Source: Verrucomicrobiaceae bacterium
Lineage (GTDB): Bacteria > Verrucomicrobiota > Verrucomicrobiia > Verrucomicrobiales > Verrucomicrobiaceae
Direction: 5' to 3'
DNA: 42,090 bases
Assembly: GCA_027487315.1 (NCBI GenBank)
Contig: JAIYDW010000092.1
Span: 1-42,090, forward strand
Position 1 is the first letter of the stretch. Each line of letters opens with the position of its first letter. Shown here piece after piece: positions 1 to 8,247 of this stretch. A model generated the notes under the pieces. That model worked only from the letters and a program-made list of their open reading frames with translations. It was not told the DNA's origin and made no database searches. The position numbers were made by a program, and so were the translations under genes.

Positions 1-30
1 GGATGAAGATGGCGTCGTGCTTGGTTCCAC

Positions 31-106
31 AAGGCTTTCCGGTTCGCAGCGGTTGCATCGAAAAGGTGATGCCACCCGAGAAGCGGGAAGCCTTGTGGGG
101 CCAATG
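31..106. repeat. Palindromic repeat, copy 1 (REP-like)
   Basis: The left arm AAGGCTTTCC at 31-40 is complementary, with one mismatch (G-T in RNA), to GGGAAGCCTT at 85-94. The unit ends with GGCCAATG. A second diverged copy lies at 149-222 in the same orientation, ~118 bp downstream. Arms, the internal CGCAGCGG and GCATC words and the end word are shared, while the rest has drifted. Both position and structure resemble intergenic REP/MITE-type elements. I do not recognise a named family. Confidence 0.6.
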
Positions 107-148
107 ACGGCGGCAGATTTGCCCTCAGCCATTTCCGTTTTTAGGTTC

Positions 149-222
149 AAGGCTTTCCGGTCCGCAGCGGCTGCATCTCCTACGATGCCGCCCAAGGAGT
201 GGGAAGCCTTGAGCGGCCAATG
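149..222. repeat. Palindromic repeat, copy 2 (REP-like)
   Basis: Second copy of the element at 31-106. AAGGCTTTCC at 149-158 faces GGGAAGCCTT at 201-210, and the unit ends GGCCAATG at 215-222. Differences from copy 1 are mostly in the loop-side sequence, while the stem arms are identical in both copies, which suggests the paired arms are what is conserved. Confidence 0.6.
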
Positions 223-380
223 CTCAAGCCTATCAGGTGCCTCCAACTTCGGTGTTCGGGTCCAATTCAATTTCATAAAACAATCCATCAAAACGCACAA
301 CTCCGCCCATCCATAGCGCCTTTCTCCTACCCCCCCAAGCTTGCGCTCGCACCCATTCAAGCGTTTCTTACCGCTCTCCC

Positions 381-1058
381 ATGAAACTTCGCGACGCCCT
401 CATGAACCTCGCCATCACCGCCGTCCTGGTGCTGGTCATCGTTCTCGTCGCCCTCGTCCTCAAAAAAAGCAAAGCCGCTGTCCCCAAAGCCATCCCCGTC
501 AATCCCGCCAACCTCACCATCACCGACCAAAACGCCCGCCCCGTCCGCGAAACCTTCGAACTCCTCGACAAAACCACCCTCGTCGAAACCCGTGCCAACG
601 AAGCAGACACCCTCCGCTTCCGCACCGGCGCCGACGAAAACATCTTCGTCCTCTACTTCGTCGACGCCATCGAAGCCTCCTCCTCCCACCCCCAGCGCAT
701 CAACGAACAAGCCCGCTGGTTCGGCAACGTCAACGACCGCCTCCTCGTCGAAACCGGCGTCGAAGCCCTCAACTACGTCCGCGACCTCCTCAAATCCCGC
801 CCCTACCAGGTCCTCACCCGCTGGGAGCAAGTCCCCAACTCCACCCGCTACTACGCCCTCATCCGCGTCGAAATCCAACCCGGCAAAGGCGTCTACCTCG
901 CCGACCTCCTCATGCAGGCCGGCTACGCCCGCGTCCAAGGCGTCACCACCCCCCTCCCCAACGACTCCCGCGACGAAGTCGCCTACATGCTCGAACTCAA
1001 AAAACACGGCGACCGCGCCCGCACCAACAAAGCCGGCATCTGGCGCCACGTGAAGTAA
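381..1058 (+). CDS. Membrane-anchored SNase-like (thermonuclease-fold) protein, probably inactive
   Basis: 225 residues. Residues 8-28 form one strongly hydrophobic helix, so the protein is likely anchored in the inner membrane with the rest outside the cytoplasm. From about residue 85 the pattern follows the staphylococcal nuclease family: a strand ending in VDAIE (94-98) where active nucleases have IDTPE, then an 'ARWFG' helix, a 'LADLLMQAGYARV' segment (173-185) matching the family's conserved LLxxGYARV, and a C-terminal GIW. The catalytic Glu equivalent (E98) is present. By my alignment the position of Arg35 is Val90 and that of Arg87 falls on Tyr157 beside Arg156, so cleavage activity is doubtful. 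The ATG at 381 is the natural start because it directly precedes the membrane helix. It converges with the DUF1501 gene, 3 bp away. Function unknown; perhaps a binding domain. Confidence 0.75.
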   Translation: MKLRDALMNLAITAVLVLVIVLVALVLKKSKAAVPKAIPVNPANLTITDQNARPVRETFELLDKTTLVETRANEADTLRFRTGADENIFVLYFVDAIEASSSHPQRINEQARWFGNVNDRLLVETGVEALNYVRDLLKSRPYQVLTRWEQVPNSTRYYALIRVEIQPGKGVYLADLLMQAGYARVQGVTTPLPNDSRDEVAYMLELKKHGDRARTNKAGIWRHVK

Positions 1059-1061
1059 CCC

Positions 1062-2486
1062 TCACGCAAAAATCTCCTTCACCACCTTCGGATTCTCCAC
1101 CCCCGTCAGTTTCTGGTCCAACCCCTGAAACTTAAACGTCAGCCGCTCGTGATCCAATCCCGCCGCCGCCAGAATCGTCGCATGAAAATCATGCACACTC
1201 ACCTTGTCCACCGCCGCCTTGAACCCCAGCTCATCACTCTCCCCGTGATGATAGCCCCCCTTCACCCCGCCACCCGCCATCCACACCGTGAACGCATGCG
1301 GATTGTGATCCCGCCCCGGCTTCGCCGCCTTCTGTGAAATCGGCAGCCGCCCAAACTCACCCCCCCAGATCACCAGCGTCTGATCCAGTAGCCCCCGCTG
1401 CTCCAGGTCCGAAAGCAACGCCGCCACCGGCTGGTCGCTCTCCGCCGCAAACCCACTGTGATTCCCGATCAAATCATTGTGCCCATCCCAGCTCTGCTGG
1501 TTCTCCATCCCCCCCGAATACACCTGAATGAACCGCACCCCCCGCTCCACCATCCGCCGCGCCGTCAAACACTGCGCCGCAAAGTGCCCGCAATGCTTCT
1601 CATCCACCCCATACATTTTCCGAATGTGCTCCGGCTCCTTCGACACATCAAACGCCTCCGGTGCCGCCGTCTGCATCCGATACGCCAACTCAAAACTCTC
1701 CACCCGCGCGTTCAACTCACTCTCAATCGGCGACCCCGCCAACCCCTCCCGATTCAACCGCGCCAGCAGATCCAACTGCGCCCGCTGCCGCCCCGGCTTC
1801 AGCGAAGCCGGCACCGCCAAATTGTCAATCGGCTGCCCCGTCGGCTTCAACCACGTCCCTTGGTACACACTTGGCAAAAACCCCGCCCCCCAGTTCGCCG
1901 CGCTCCCCTTCGGCAGCCCCCGGTTCAGCGGATCACTCATCACCATGAACGACGGCAGCGAATCACTCTCACTCCCCAGCCCATATGTCACCCACGACCC
2001 CACACACGGATTCCCCATCCGCGTCACCCCCGTGTTCATCATGAACAACGCCGGCGAGTGATTGTTCGAACTCGTCCAGCACGAGTGAATGAAACACATC
2101 TTATCCACATGCATCGCCGTCTTCGGAAACAGCTCGCTCGCCCACGTCCCACTCTGCCCATGCTGCTTCCACTTGAACGGCGACGCCATCAGCGGCCCCA
2201 CCGACCCCGGAAAGAAACCCGTCTTCGGATCAAACCCCTCCAAAGGCTTGCCATCCCGCTTCTGCAACTCCGGCTTGTAATCCCACGTGTCCACCTGCGA
2301 CGGCCCGCCGTTCGCAAAGATCCAAATGATCGACTTCGCCTTCCCAAAATGCCCTGGCAACTTCGGCGCAAACGGATTGCTCGCCGCCCCCGCCTCCCGC
2401 TTCAGCATCGCCGCCAAAGCCAATCCCCCAAACCCACCCCCAGCCCGGGCCAGCATATCACGACGAGAAAATAAAGACGTGTTCAT
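1062..2486 (-). CDS. DUF1501 family Tat-exported protein (sulfatase-like fold)
   Basis: 474 residues, full length for the family. The N-terminus carries a twin-arginine signal (SRRDML near residues 7-12, followed by a Gly/Ala-rich hydrophobic stretch to about residue 34), so it is exported folded. The body matches DUF1501 (PF07394): 'WIFANGGPSQVDTWD' near residue 54, 'QVYSGGMENQQSWDGHND' in the middle and 'WGGEFGRLP...GRDHNPHAF' near the C-terminus, giving the Asp/His-rich metal site of an alkaline-phosphatase/sulfatase-like fold. Biochemical function is not established for this family, which is abundant in Planctomycetes and Verrucomicrobia. The ATG lies one base after the stop of the upstream DUF1549/DUF1553 gene, so the two are almost certainly co-transcribed and translationally coupled, with products probably acting together outside the cytoplasm. 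Confidence 0.92.
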   Translation of the reverse strand: MNTSLFSRRDMLARAGGGFGGLALAAMLKREAGAASNPFAPKLPGHFGKAKSIIWIFANGGPSQVDTWDYKPELQKRDGKPLEGFDPKTGFFPGSVGPLMASPFKWKQHGQSGTWASELFPKTAMHVDKMCFIHSCWTSSNNHSPALFMMNTGVTRMGNPCVGSWVTYGLGSESDSLPSFMVMSDPLNRGLPKGSAANWGAGFLPSVYQGTWLKPTGQPIDNLAVPASLKPGRQRAQLDLLARLNREGLAGSPIESELNARVESFELAYRMQTAAPEAFDVSKEPEHIRKMYGVDEKHCGHFAAQCLTARRMVERGVRFIQVYSGGMENQQSWDGHNDLIGNHSGFAAESDQPVAALLSDLEQRGLLDQTLVIWGGEFGRLPISQKAAKPGRDHNPHAFTVWMAGGGVKGGYHHGESDELGFKAAVDKVSVHDFHATILAAAGLDHERLTFKFQGLDQKLTGVENPKVVKEIFA

Positions 2487-2487
2487 A

Positions 2488-4680
2488 TCAATTCACATAA
2501 ACCAGTTCATTCAACCCCAGCAGCACCTGACAATACTCCGCCAGCGTACCCCCCTGACCCATAAAATCGCGTCCCGCCGCCACCTCATCCGCCCGCGGCT
2601 CCCGGCTGAAACAAATCGCATACGCCACCGCAATCTGCTTCTCCACCTCCCCGGCCCCGGCCACCCGCTTCGCCAGCCCCTCCGCCCACGCCAGCGCCTG
2701 CGGACTGTTCATCAGCAGCAACGCCTGCGGCGCCACCGTCGTCGTCGGCCGCTCCCCCTGGCTCACCAGCGGCTCCGGCGCGTCAAACGCCACCATGCTC
2801 CCGATCAACTGACTCCGCTTCACCGTGAAGTAAAGACTCCGCCGCCGACTATTCTCATCCTTCGTCCCCGGACCATACATCGTCTCATCCAGCATCCCGC
2901 TCACCGCCAGCATCGTGTCCCGAATCGCCTCCGCCTCCAGCCGCTGCGGCACCCGCCTCATGAACAACCCATTGTTCGGATCCGCCTTCTCTTTCACCGC
3001 ATCCCGCGCACTACTCTGCTGATACGCCCGACTCGCCATAATCAAACGGTGCATCGGCTTCAACTTCCACCCGTTCGCAATCAACTGCCCCGCCAGCCAG
3101 TCCAACAACTCCGGCTGCGTCGGCAACGCCCCCGTCTTGCCAAAATCATTCGTCGTCGGCACCAGCCCCGTCCCAAAATGATGCTGCCACAACCGGTTCA
3201 CCATCACCCGCGCCAGCAGCGCCCCAGCACCCGAATCCACATCCGTGATCCAGTTCGACAGCGTCCGCCGCCGCCCCGAACTCTTCGCCCCCTCCGGCGC
3301 CTTCCACTCCCACCGCGCCTCACTCCCCGGCTTCGACAGCACCTGCAAAAAGCCCTGCGCCGCCTCCCCATCCTTCAGATCCGGATTACCCCGCTTCAGC
3401 ACATACGTCTTGTCAAAAAACGGTCCCCCCTGCGTGTGCATCACGATCGGCTCATACCCCTCCCCGCAGATCATCATCCGCGTCGCTCCCGGAATCGGCG
3501 GCGTGTCCTTGTCCTTCCCCTTCTTCGTCGTGATCGCCGACGTGATCTTCCCATCCGGATGAATGTCCACATTGCTCCGAGTCGTCGTCGTGAACGTGCT
3601 CAGCATCCGATAATAATCCTTCGTCGGAAACGGATCAAACTTGTGGTCATGACACCGCGCACACCCCACCGTCAGCCCCAGCATCGCACTGCTCGTCGTG
3701 CTCAGCATGTCGTCCATCGCATCATACCGCGTCCGCTCCACCTCGTTCTCCGTGATCTGCGACGGAAAAACCCCCGCTCCTAAAAAGCCCGTCGCCGCCA
3801 ACGCCAGCGGATTCGTCGGCTCATACTCATCCCCCGCCAGCTGCCACTTCACAAACTGATCATACGGCATGTCCATGTTCAGCGCCTGGATCACAAAATC
3901 CCGAAAGTGATACGCATGCGGCCGGTCGTAATCCTGCTCAAACCCCGTGCTCTCCGCATACCGCGCCACATCCAGCCAATGCCGCGCCCACCGCTCCCCA
4001 TAGCGCGGCGACTCCAGCAACCGCTCCACCACCGCACCCACATCACCCATCCCCGCCTTCAGTTCCTCCGGCGTCGGCGGCATCCCCGTCAGATCCAGAT
4101 AAACCCTCCTCACCAGTGTCGCAGCGTCCGCAGGCGCATTGAACGCCATCCCCTTCGCCTGCCTCAACAGCAGCTCATCAATCGATCCACCAGCCACCTT
4201 CTGCAGCGGCTTGAACGCCCACCATTGCCGATCCTCATCCGTCACCACCGACGCATCACGCTTTGGCTTCTTCCCCACCACCAACGGCGCCGAATACGGC
4301 GCCCCGTCATCAATCCACGCCCGCACCTTCGCAATCACCTCCACCGCCAACTTCGGCTTGTCGTCCGGCATCATCGGCTCCTTCGAATGCTCGATCAACT
4401 CCACCAGCAAACTCTTCCCCGCCTCAAACGGCGTCACCACGCTGCCGTGCGATCCCCCTCGCAACAAATCCTCCCGCGTCACCAAATCAAAATCACTCTT
4501 CACCTTCTCTCCCCCGTGACACCCCAGACACTGCTCCTTGAACAACGGCGCAATGTGCTCGTCAAACGCCTTCAACCCGCGCTCCATCCGCTGCGCATGA
4601 TCCGCAGGCAGCCCGGCCCCAATCCCGGCCCCCGCCGAAATCCAAACCAAGCCTGACACCATCAAACACATCCGTTGCAT
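2488..4680 (-). CDS. PSCyt1 / DUF1549 / DUF1553 secreted cytochrome-like protein
   Basis: 730 residues from the ATG at 4680; a TTG one codon upstream is possible but less likely. A signal peptide covers about residues 1-24. A planctomycete-type cytochrome domain follows with a heme motif CLGCH (residues 51-55), then DUF1549 (about 145-365), which holds a second CxxCH (CARCH, 340-344) inside the conserved 'VGCARCHDHKFDP' segment, then DUF1553 (about 475-725, 'RVMVNRLWQHHFG', 'RRVPQRLEAEAIRD'). The order and size are those of the standard family. The proteins are predicted periplasmic c-type cytochrome-like proteins, usually encoded next to a DUF1501 gene as here; the substrate is unknown, with polysaccharide or sulfated-glycan oxidation often suggested. 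It is the first gene of a two-gene leftward operon, divergent from the AraC gene with only 54 bp between the starts. Confidence 0.92.
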   Translation of the reverse strand: MQRMCLMVSGLVWISAGAGIGAGLPADHAQRMERGLKAFDEHIAPLFKEQCLGCHGGEKVKSDFDLVTREDLLRGGSHGSVVTPFEAGKSLLVELIEHSKEPMMPDDKPKLAVEVIAKVRAWIDDGAPYSAPLVVGKKPKRDASVVTDEDRQWWAFKPLQKVAGGSIDELLLRQAKGMAFNAPADAATLVRRVYLDLTGMPPTPEELKAGMGDVGAVVERLLESPRYGERWARHWLDVARYAESTGFEQDYDRPHAYHFRDFVIQALNMDMPYDQFVKWQLAGDEYEPTNPLALAATGFLGAGVFPSQITENEVERTRYDAMDDMLSTTSSAMLGLTVGCARCHDHKFDPFPTKDYYRMLSTFTTTTRSNVDIHPDGKITSAITTKKGKDKDTPPIPGATRMMICGEGYEPIVMHTQGGPFFDKTYVLKRGNPDLKDGEAAQGFLQVLSKPGSEARWEWKAPEGAKSSGRRRTLSNWITDVDSGAGALLARVMVNRLWQHHFGTGLVPTTNDFGKTGALPTQPELLDWLAGQLIANGWKLKPMHRLIMASRAYQQSSARDAVKEKADPNNGLFMRRVPQRLEAEAIRDTMLAVSGMLDETMYGPGTKDENSRRRSLYFTVKRSQLIGSMVAFDAPEPLVSQGERPTTTVAPQALLLMNSPQALAWAEGLAKRVAGAGEVEKQIAVAYAICFSREPRADEVAAGRDFMGQGGTLAEYCQVLLGLNELVYVN

Positions 4681-4734
4681 CAAACACTAAACGCTCACAC
4701 CCTGTGCCGTTTCTCGAAAAGTTTGTGTCTGATC
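4681..4734. promoter_or_regulatory. Short divergent promoter region
   Basis: These 54 bases separate the starts of the leftward DUF1549/DUF1501 operon and the rightward AraC-type regulator, so both promoters and probably the regulator's binding site lie here or in the coding ends. The stretch is AT-richer than its surroundings and contains loosely inverted words (ACACTAAAC near its left end, GTTTGTGT near its right end). I cannot define -10/-35 boxes. Confidence 0.4.
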
Positions 4735-5580
4735 ATGAACCCGCGCCCCAAATACCTCAACTACACCACCAACCTCGGAGTCGAGCTCGCCCGCACCGCC
4801 ACCGCCAGTTGGACGCCCTTCATCATCCACGACAGCGGCTACCTCAACCCCCTGCAAAACTGGAATCACGAAGGCGTCGACAGTCCCTTCTGGCGATTCT
4901 ACTTCAATCCCACCCCGGGCTGCCACATCCAATCTCAAGGCGACAAAATCCCCCTCACCCCCCGCCACGCCGTCCTCATCCCCGCCAACACCGTCTTCGA
5001 CTGCTGCTCCCCCCGACCCGCCTCCCACTTCTGGCTGCACTTCACCACCTCCAGACCCGCTGTGTCCATTCCTGCTCATCCCATCACCCTCAGCATCACC
5101 CCACCCCTCCTCGCCCTCCTCACCCGCCTCATCACCACCCACCAGCAACCCGCCTCCGATTCCCGCAACCACACCCTCCTCCACCTCAGCGCCTCCCTCC
5201 TCCACCTCGTCTTCGCCGACCTCGAAACCCCCAACCCACCCTCCCTCCCCCAACCCCTCATCGACATCCTCACCCTCATCGCCCGCGCCCCGCATACCCG
5301 ACTCACCAACGACTTCCTCGCCGAACGCGCCGGCCTATCCCTCGAGTCCTTCATCCGCACCTTCCGCCAGCACATCGGCCAAACCCCCGCCGCCTACGTC
5401 CTCACCACCCGCCTCCGCCTCGCCGCCGAAGCCCTCGCGCTCACCCACAAAACCATCGACCAAATCGCCATCGAACACGGCTTCCCCAACCGCCACTACT
5501 TCACCCGCATGTTCGCCCGCCAAACCGGCTGCGGCCCCGCCGAATTCCGCCAGCGCCAGCACAACCGCAAAGGTCCCTGA
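4735..5580 (+). CDS. AraC-family transcriptional regulator
   Basis: 281 residues from the ATG at 4735; an upstream TTG would add 20 residues of no visible family character that overlap the neighbouring gene's start. The N-terminal half is a cupin-like sensor (about residues 35-110, 'FWRFYFNPTPGCHI' and 'LTPRHAVLIPANT'), the arabinose-binding type fold. The C-terminal ~100 residues are a typical double helix-turn-helix: 'AERAGLSLESFIRTFRQHIG' and then 'IDQIAIEHGFPNRHYFTRMF', ending in 'GCGPAEFR'. Such regulators usually sense a sugar or glycan fragment. It sits between the divergent DUF1549/DUF1501 operon and the downstream sulfatase (114 bp gap), so it is a good candidate to control one or both. 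The third codon position is almost always C. Confidence 0.9.
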   Translation: MNPRPKYLNYTTNLGVELARTATASWTPFIIHDSGYLNPLQNWNHEGVDSPFWRFYFNPTPGCHIQSQGDKIPLTPRHAVLIPANTVFDCCSPRPASHFWLHFTTSRPAVSIPAHPITLSITPPLLALLTRLITTHQQPASDSRNHTLLHLSASLLHLVFADLETPNPPSLPQPLIDILTLIARAPHTRLTNDFLAERAGLSLESFIRTFRQHIGQTPAAYVLTTRLRLAAEALALTHKTIDQIAIEHGFPNRHYFTRMFARQTGCGPAEFRQRQHNRKGP

Positions 5581-5614
5581 TACATCCCCTTCTCCCCCAC
5601 GTTCCCACCGACAA

Positions 5615-5638
5615 TCGTCCTCGTCCTCGTCCTCGTCT
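5615..5638. repeat. Hexanucleotide tandem repeat
   Basis: TCGTCC is repeated three times and followed by a fourth unit with one change (TCGTCT), in the gap between the AraC gene and the sulfatase gene. It lies 57 bp upstream of the sulfatase start, where slippage could alter promoter spacing, but four short units may also be chance in this C-rich strand. Confidence 0.55.
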
Positions 5639-5694
5639 CCGGCTTCCCACTGATCACTGATTACTCCCCCCAATCTCCCATCTCTAGCTCCCCC

Positions 5695-7155
5695 ATGCAC
5701 CGCCTCCTCTTCCTCACCCTCCTCGCCACCCTCCTCCTCACCTCCCTCGCCCCTGCCGCCGACACCACCCGCCCCAACATCATCTTCATCATGGCCGATG
5801 ACATGGGCTGGGGTCAGACCAGCTACAACAAGCACCCCCTCCTCAAAACCCCCAACCTCGACGCCATGGCCGCCAACGGCCTCCGCTTCGACCGCTTCTA
5901 CGCCGGCAACCCCGTCTGCTCCCCCACCCGCGCCACCGTCCTCACCGGCCGCACCAACGACCGCACCGGTGTCCTCTCCCACGGCTACGCCCTCCGCCTC
6001 CAGGAAAAAACCCTCGCTCAAGCCCTGCAAAAAGTCGGCTACAGCACCGGTCACTTCGGCAAATGGCACCTCAACGGCTACAAAGGCCCCGGCGCGCCCG
6101 TCCTCGCCTCTGACCCCCGTTCCCCCGCCGGATTCGGCTTCGACGAATACCTCTCCGCCACCAACTTCATCGACCGCGACCCCTACCTCGGCCGCAACGG
6201 CACCCCCGAGAAATTCGAGGGCGATTCCTCCGAAATCATCGTCGCCGAAGCCCTCCAATTCATCGCCAAACAGCACACCGCCCGGAAACCCTTCTTCACC
6301 ATCCTCTGGTACGGCAGCCCCCATTCGCCCTTCAAAGCCAGCGACCCCGACAAAGCCCCCTTCTCCTCGCTCGACCCCGCCTCCGCCGATCACCACGGCG
6401 AACTCGTCGCCATGGACCGCAGCATCGGCACCCTCCGCCAAAAACTCCGCGACCTCGGCATCGCCGACAACACCCTCGTCGTCTTCAACAGCGACAACGG
6501 CGGCCTCCCCGAAATCAAACCCAACACCACCGGCGGCCTCCGCGGTAACAAAGGCACCGTCTTTGAAGGCGGCCTCCGCGTCCCCGGCATCATGGAATGG
6601 CCCGCCGTCATCAAACCCCGCGTCACCTCCCATCCCGCCGGCACCGTCGACCTCTTCCCTACCGTCGCAGACATCGTCGGCCTCCCCGACTCCAGCTTCA
6701 TCCAGCCCCTCGACGGCATCAGCCTCAAACCTCTCCTCACCGCCGAAACCGCCCCCCGCCCCAAACCCCTCCCCTTCCGCTTCGGCACCAAAGCCGCCCT
6801 CATCGGTCCCCAATACAAAATCGTCACCCAAAACATCACACGAGGCCCCTTCGAACTCTACGACCTCATCGCCGACCCCCACGAAACCACCGACCTCAGC
6901 ACCACCCAACCCGCCGTATTCGACCAACTGAAAAAAGACCTCCTCGCTTGGAACCAAAGCGTCGAGTCCAGCTTCGCCGGCAACGACTACCCCGAAGGCC
7001 AAGTCACCCCCGCCGACCCCGAATCCATCAACTGGTATGACGCCCCCGCCTACGCCAGCTTCCTCCCCGAATGGAAAGCCTACTGGGCCTACGACAAATA
7101 CCTCAACCCCTCCGCAGGCAAAACCAAAGGCCCGAAAAAAGCCAAAAAGAAATGA
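5695..7155 (+). CDS. Secreted sulfatase (formylglycine-dependent)
   Basis: 486 residues, normal length for a family S1 sulfatase. Signal peptide about residues 1-21, then '[15 protein letters not shown]' with the metal-binding Asp pair D35-D36. The formylglycine motif is C-S-P-T-R with Cys75 as the residue converted by the formylglycine-generating enzyme. Also visible: GKWH (122-125), His210 in 'YGSPHSPF' and the second metal pair in 'FNSDNGG' (D267-N268). The C-terminus is Lys-rich. It should hydrolyse sulfate esters, probably on a polysaccharide, in the periplasm or outside; the sulfated substrate cannot be read from sequence. It is followed after 23 bp by a beta-helix protein gene, likely the same operon, and preceded by an AraC regulator. 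No modifying enzyme gene lies in the window. Confidence 0.93.
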   Translation: MHRLLFLTLLATLLLTSLAPAADTTRPNIIFIMADDMGWGQTSYNKHPLLKTPNLDAMAANGLRFDRFYAGNPVCSPTRATVLTGRTNDRTGVLSHGYALRLQEKTLAQALQKVGYSTGHFGKWHLNGYKGPGAPVLASDPRSPAGFGFDEYLSATNFIDRDPYLGRNGTPEKFEGDSSEIIVAEALQFIAKQHTARKPFFTILWYGSPHSPFKASDPDKAPFSSLDPASADHHGELVAMDRSIGTLRQKLRDLGIADNTLVVFNSDNGGLPEIKPNTTGGLRGNKGTVFEGGLRVPGIMEWPAVIKPRVTSHPAGTVDLFPTVADIVGLPDSSFIQPLDGISLKPLLTAETAPRPKPLPFRFGTKAALIGPQYKIVTQNITRGPFELYDLIADPHETTDLSTTQPAVFDQLKKDLLAWNQSVESSFAGNDYPEGQVTPADPESINWYDAPAYASFLPEWKAYWAYDKYLNPSAGKTKGPKKAKKK

Positions 7156-7178
7156 TCCCGGAGCGTTGACTCCCCGTC

Positions 7179-8237
7179 ATGATCCGCCTCCTACCCCTGC
7201 TCCTCGCCTCCACCACCCTGGCCGAGACCATCATCATCAAAGACCCGGCCACCCTCCGCGCCACCCTCGCTGATCTCAAACCCCACACCACCCTGCAAAT
7301 CGCCCCCGGCGACTACCCCGGCGGCCATCACATCACCGGCATCGAGCACCTCACCCTCGAAGCTCTCGACAAAAACAACCCGCCCCGCTTCATCGGTGGC
7401 AACACCGCCTTCCAGTTCAGCCGCTGCCCTCATCTCACCCTCAGCCACCTCCACATAACCGGCCAATCCGCCAACGGCCTCAACCTCGACGACGGCGGCC
7501 AACTCGATTCCCCCATCCCCGGCATCACCCTCGACCACCTCGAAGTCAGCGACATCGGCCCCACCGGCAATCACGACGCCATCAAATGCTCCGGCTTGAA
7601 GCAACTCACCATCCGCGACTGCTCCATCACCGGTTGGGGCGGCCAGGGCATCGACTTCGTCGGCTGTCACGACTCCCTCATCACCGCCTGCCAGTTCACC
7701 GGCAAACCCGGCTTCACCGCCAGCGCTGCCATCCAGCTCAAAGGCGGCACCAGCGGCATCATCGTGGAAAAATGCCGCTTCCTCAATGCCGGCGAACGCC
7801 CCCTCAACATCGGCGGCTCCACCGGCCTCGCCTACTTCCGTCCCCCCGGCACCCAACACGAAGCCGCTAGCATCGTCGTCCGCCACAACCACATCGAAGG
7901 CAGCCCCTGCGCCGCCGCCTTCGTCGGTGTCGACGGCGCCGAGTTCTCCAACAACACCATCCTCTACCCTACCAAATGGATCTTTCGCATCCTCCAGGAA
8001 ACCCGCGAACCCGGCTTCACCCCCTGCCGCAACGTCCTCATCAAAAACAACCGCATCACCTTCCGCCGCTCCCAAGTCCAAACCGACATCAACCTCAGCG
8101 ACGGCACCGCCCCCGAAACCTTCCGCTTCGAATCCAACCATTGGCTCGCCGAAGACCGTCCCGACCGCTCCAAACCCAAACTCCCCACCCAGGAAATCGC
8201 AGGCACCTACGGCCAGCCCATCCCGAAGTCAGAGTGA
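7179..8237 (+). CDS. Secreted right-handed parallel beta-helix protein
   Basis: 352 residues. Signal peptide of ~15 residues (hydrophobic run ending LAET). The rest shows the periodic, Asn/Gly-rich pattern of parallel beta-helix proteins of the pectate-lyase type: 'HLTLSHLHITGQSANGLNL', 'LTIRDCSITGWGGQGIDFVGC', 'IIVEKCRFLNAGERPLNIGG', 'IVVRHNHIEGSP', 'VLIKNNRITF', each a turn with aligned hydrophobic strands. This fold is typical of polysaccharide lyases and hydrolases but also of non-enzymatic surface proteins; I see no diagnostic catalytic triad, so specificity is unknown. Its position 23 bp behind a sulfatase suggests action on the same glycan. It converges with the esterase gene only 10 bp away. 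Confidence 0.82.
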   Translation: MIRLLPLLLASTTLAETIIIKDPATLRATLADLKPHTTLQIAPGDYPGGHHITGIEHLTLEALDKNNPPRFIGGNTAFQFSRCPHLTLSHLHITGQSANGLNLDDGGQLDSPIPGITLDHLEVSDIGPTGNHDAIKCSGLKQLTIRDCSITGWGGQGIDFVGCHDSLITACQFTGKPGFTASAAIQLKGGTSGIIVEKCRFLNAGERPLNIGGSTGLAYFRPPGTQHEAASIVVRHNHIEGSPCAAAFVGVDGAEFSNNTILYPTKWIFRILQETREPGFTPCRNVLIKNNRITFRRSQVQTDINLSDGTAPETFRFESNHWLAEDRPDRSKPKLPTQEIAGTYGQPIPKSE

Positions 8238-8247
8238 GGCCTCACGT

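Larger units (their letters stand above)
1..380. other. Non-coding leader region with palindromic repeats
   Basis: No convincing gene is seen in these 380 bases. An open frame of 99 codons crosses it, but it runs straight through both copies of the repeat described separately, has no recognisable domain and no ribosome binding site. The last ~100 bases before 381 are presumably the 5' region of the membrane-anchored SNase-like gene. I could not identify a -35/-10 promoter with confidence. Confidence 0.55.

Noticed and set aside
17-316. Open frame of 99 codons in the left-end region
   Set aside because: Runs through both copies of the palindromic repeat, no domain and no start signal; more likely non-coding.
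5641-5675. Repeated words CTGATCACTGATTACT before the sulfatase as an operator
   Set aside because: Only a short imperfect direct repeat (TGATCAC/TGATTAC) containing a common palindrome; too little to support a site.
5335-7002. Open frame of 555 codons on the minus strand over the AraC and sulfatase genes
   Set aside because: The translation is an Asp/Glu/Gly/Val-rich low-complexity shadow. The plus-strand frame has a complete sulfatase with catalytic motifs.
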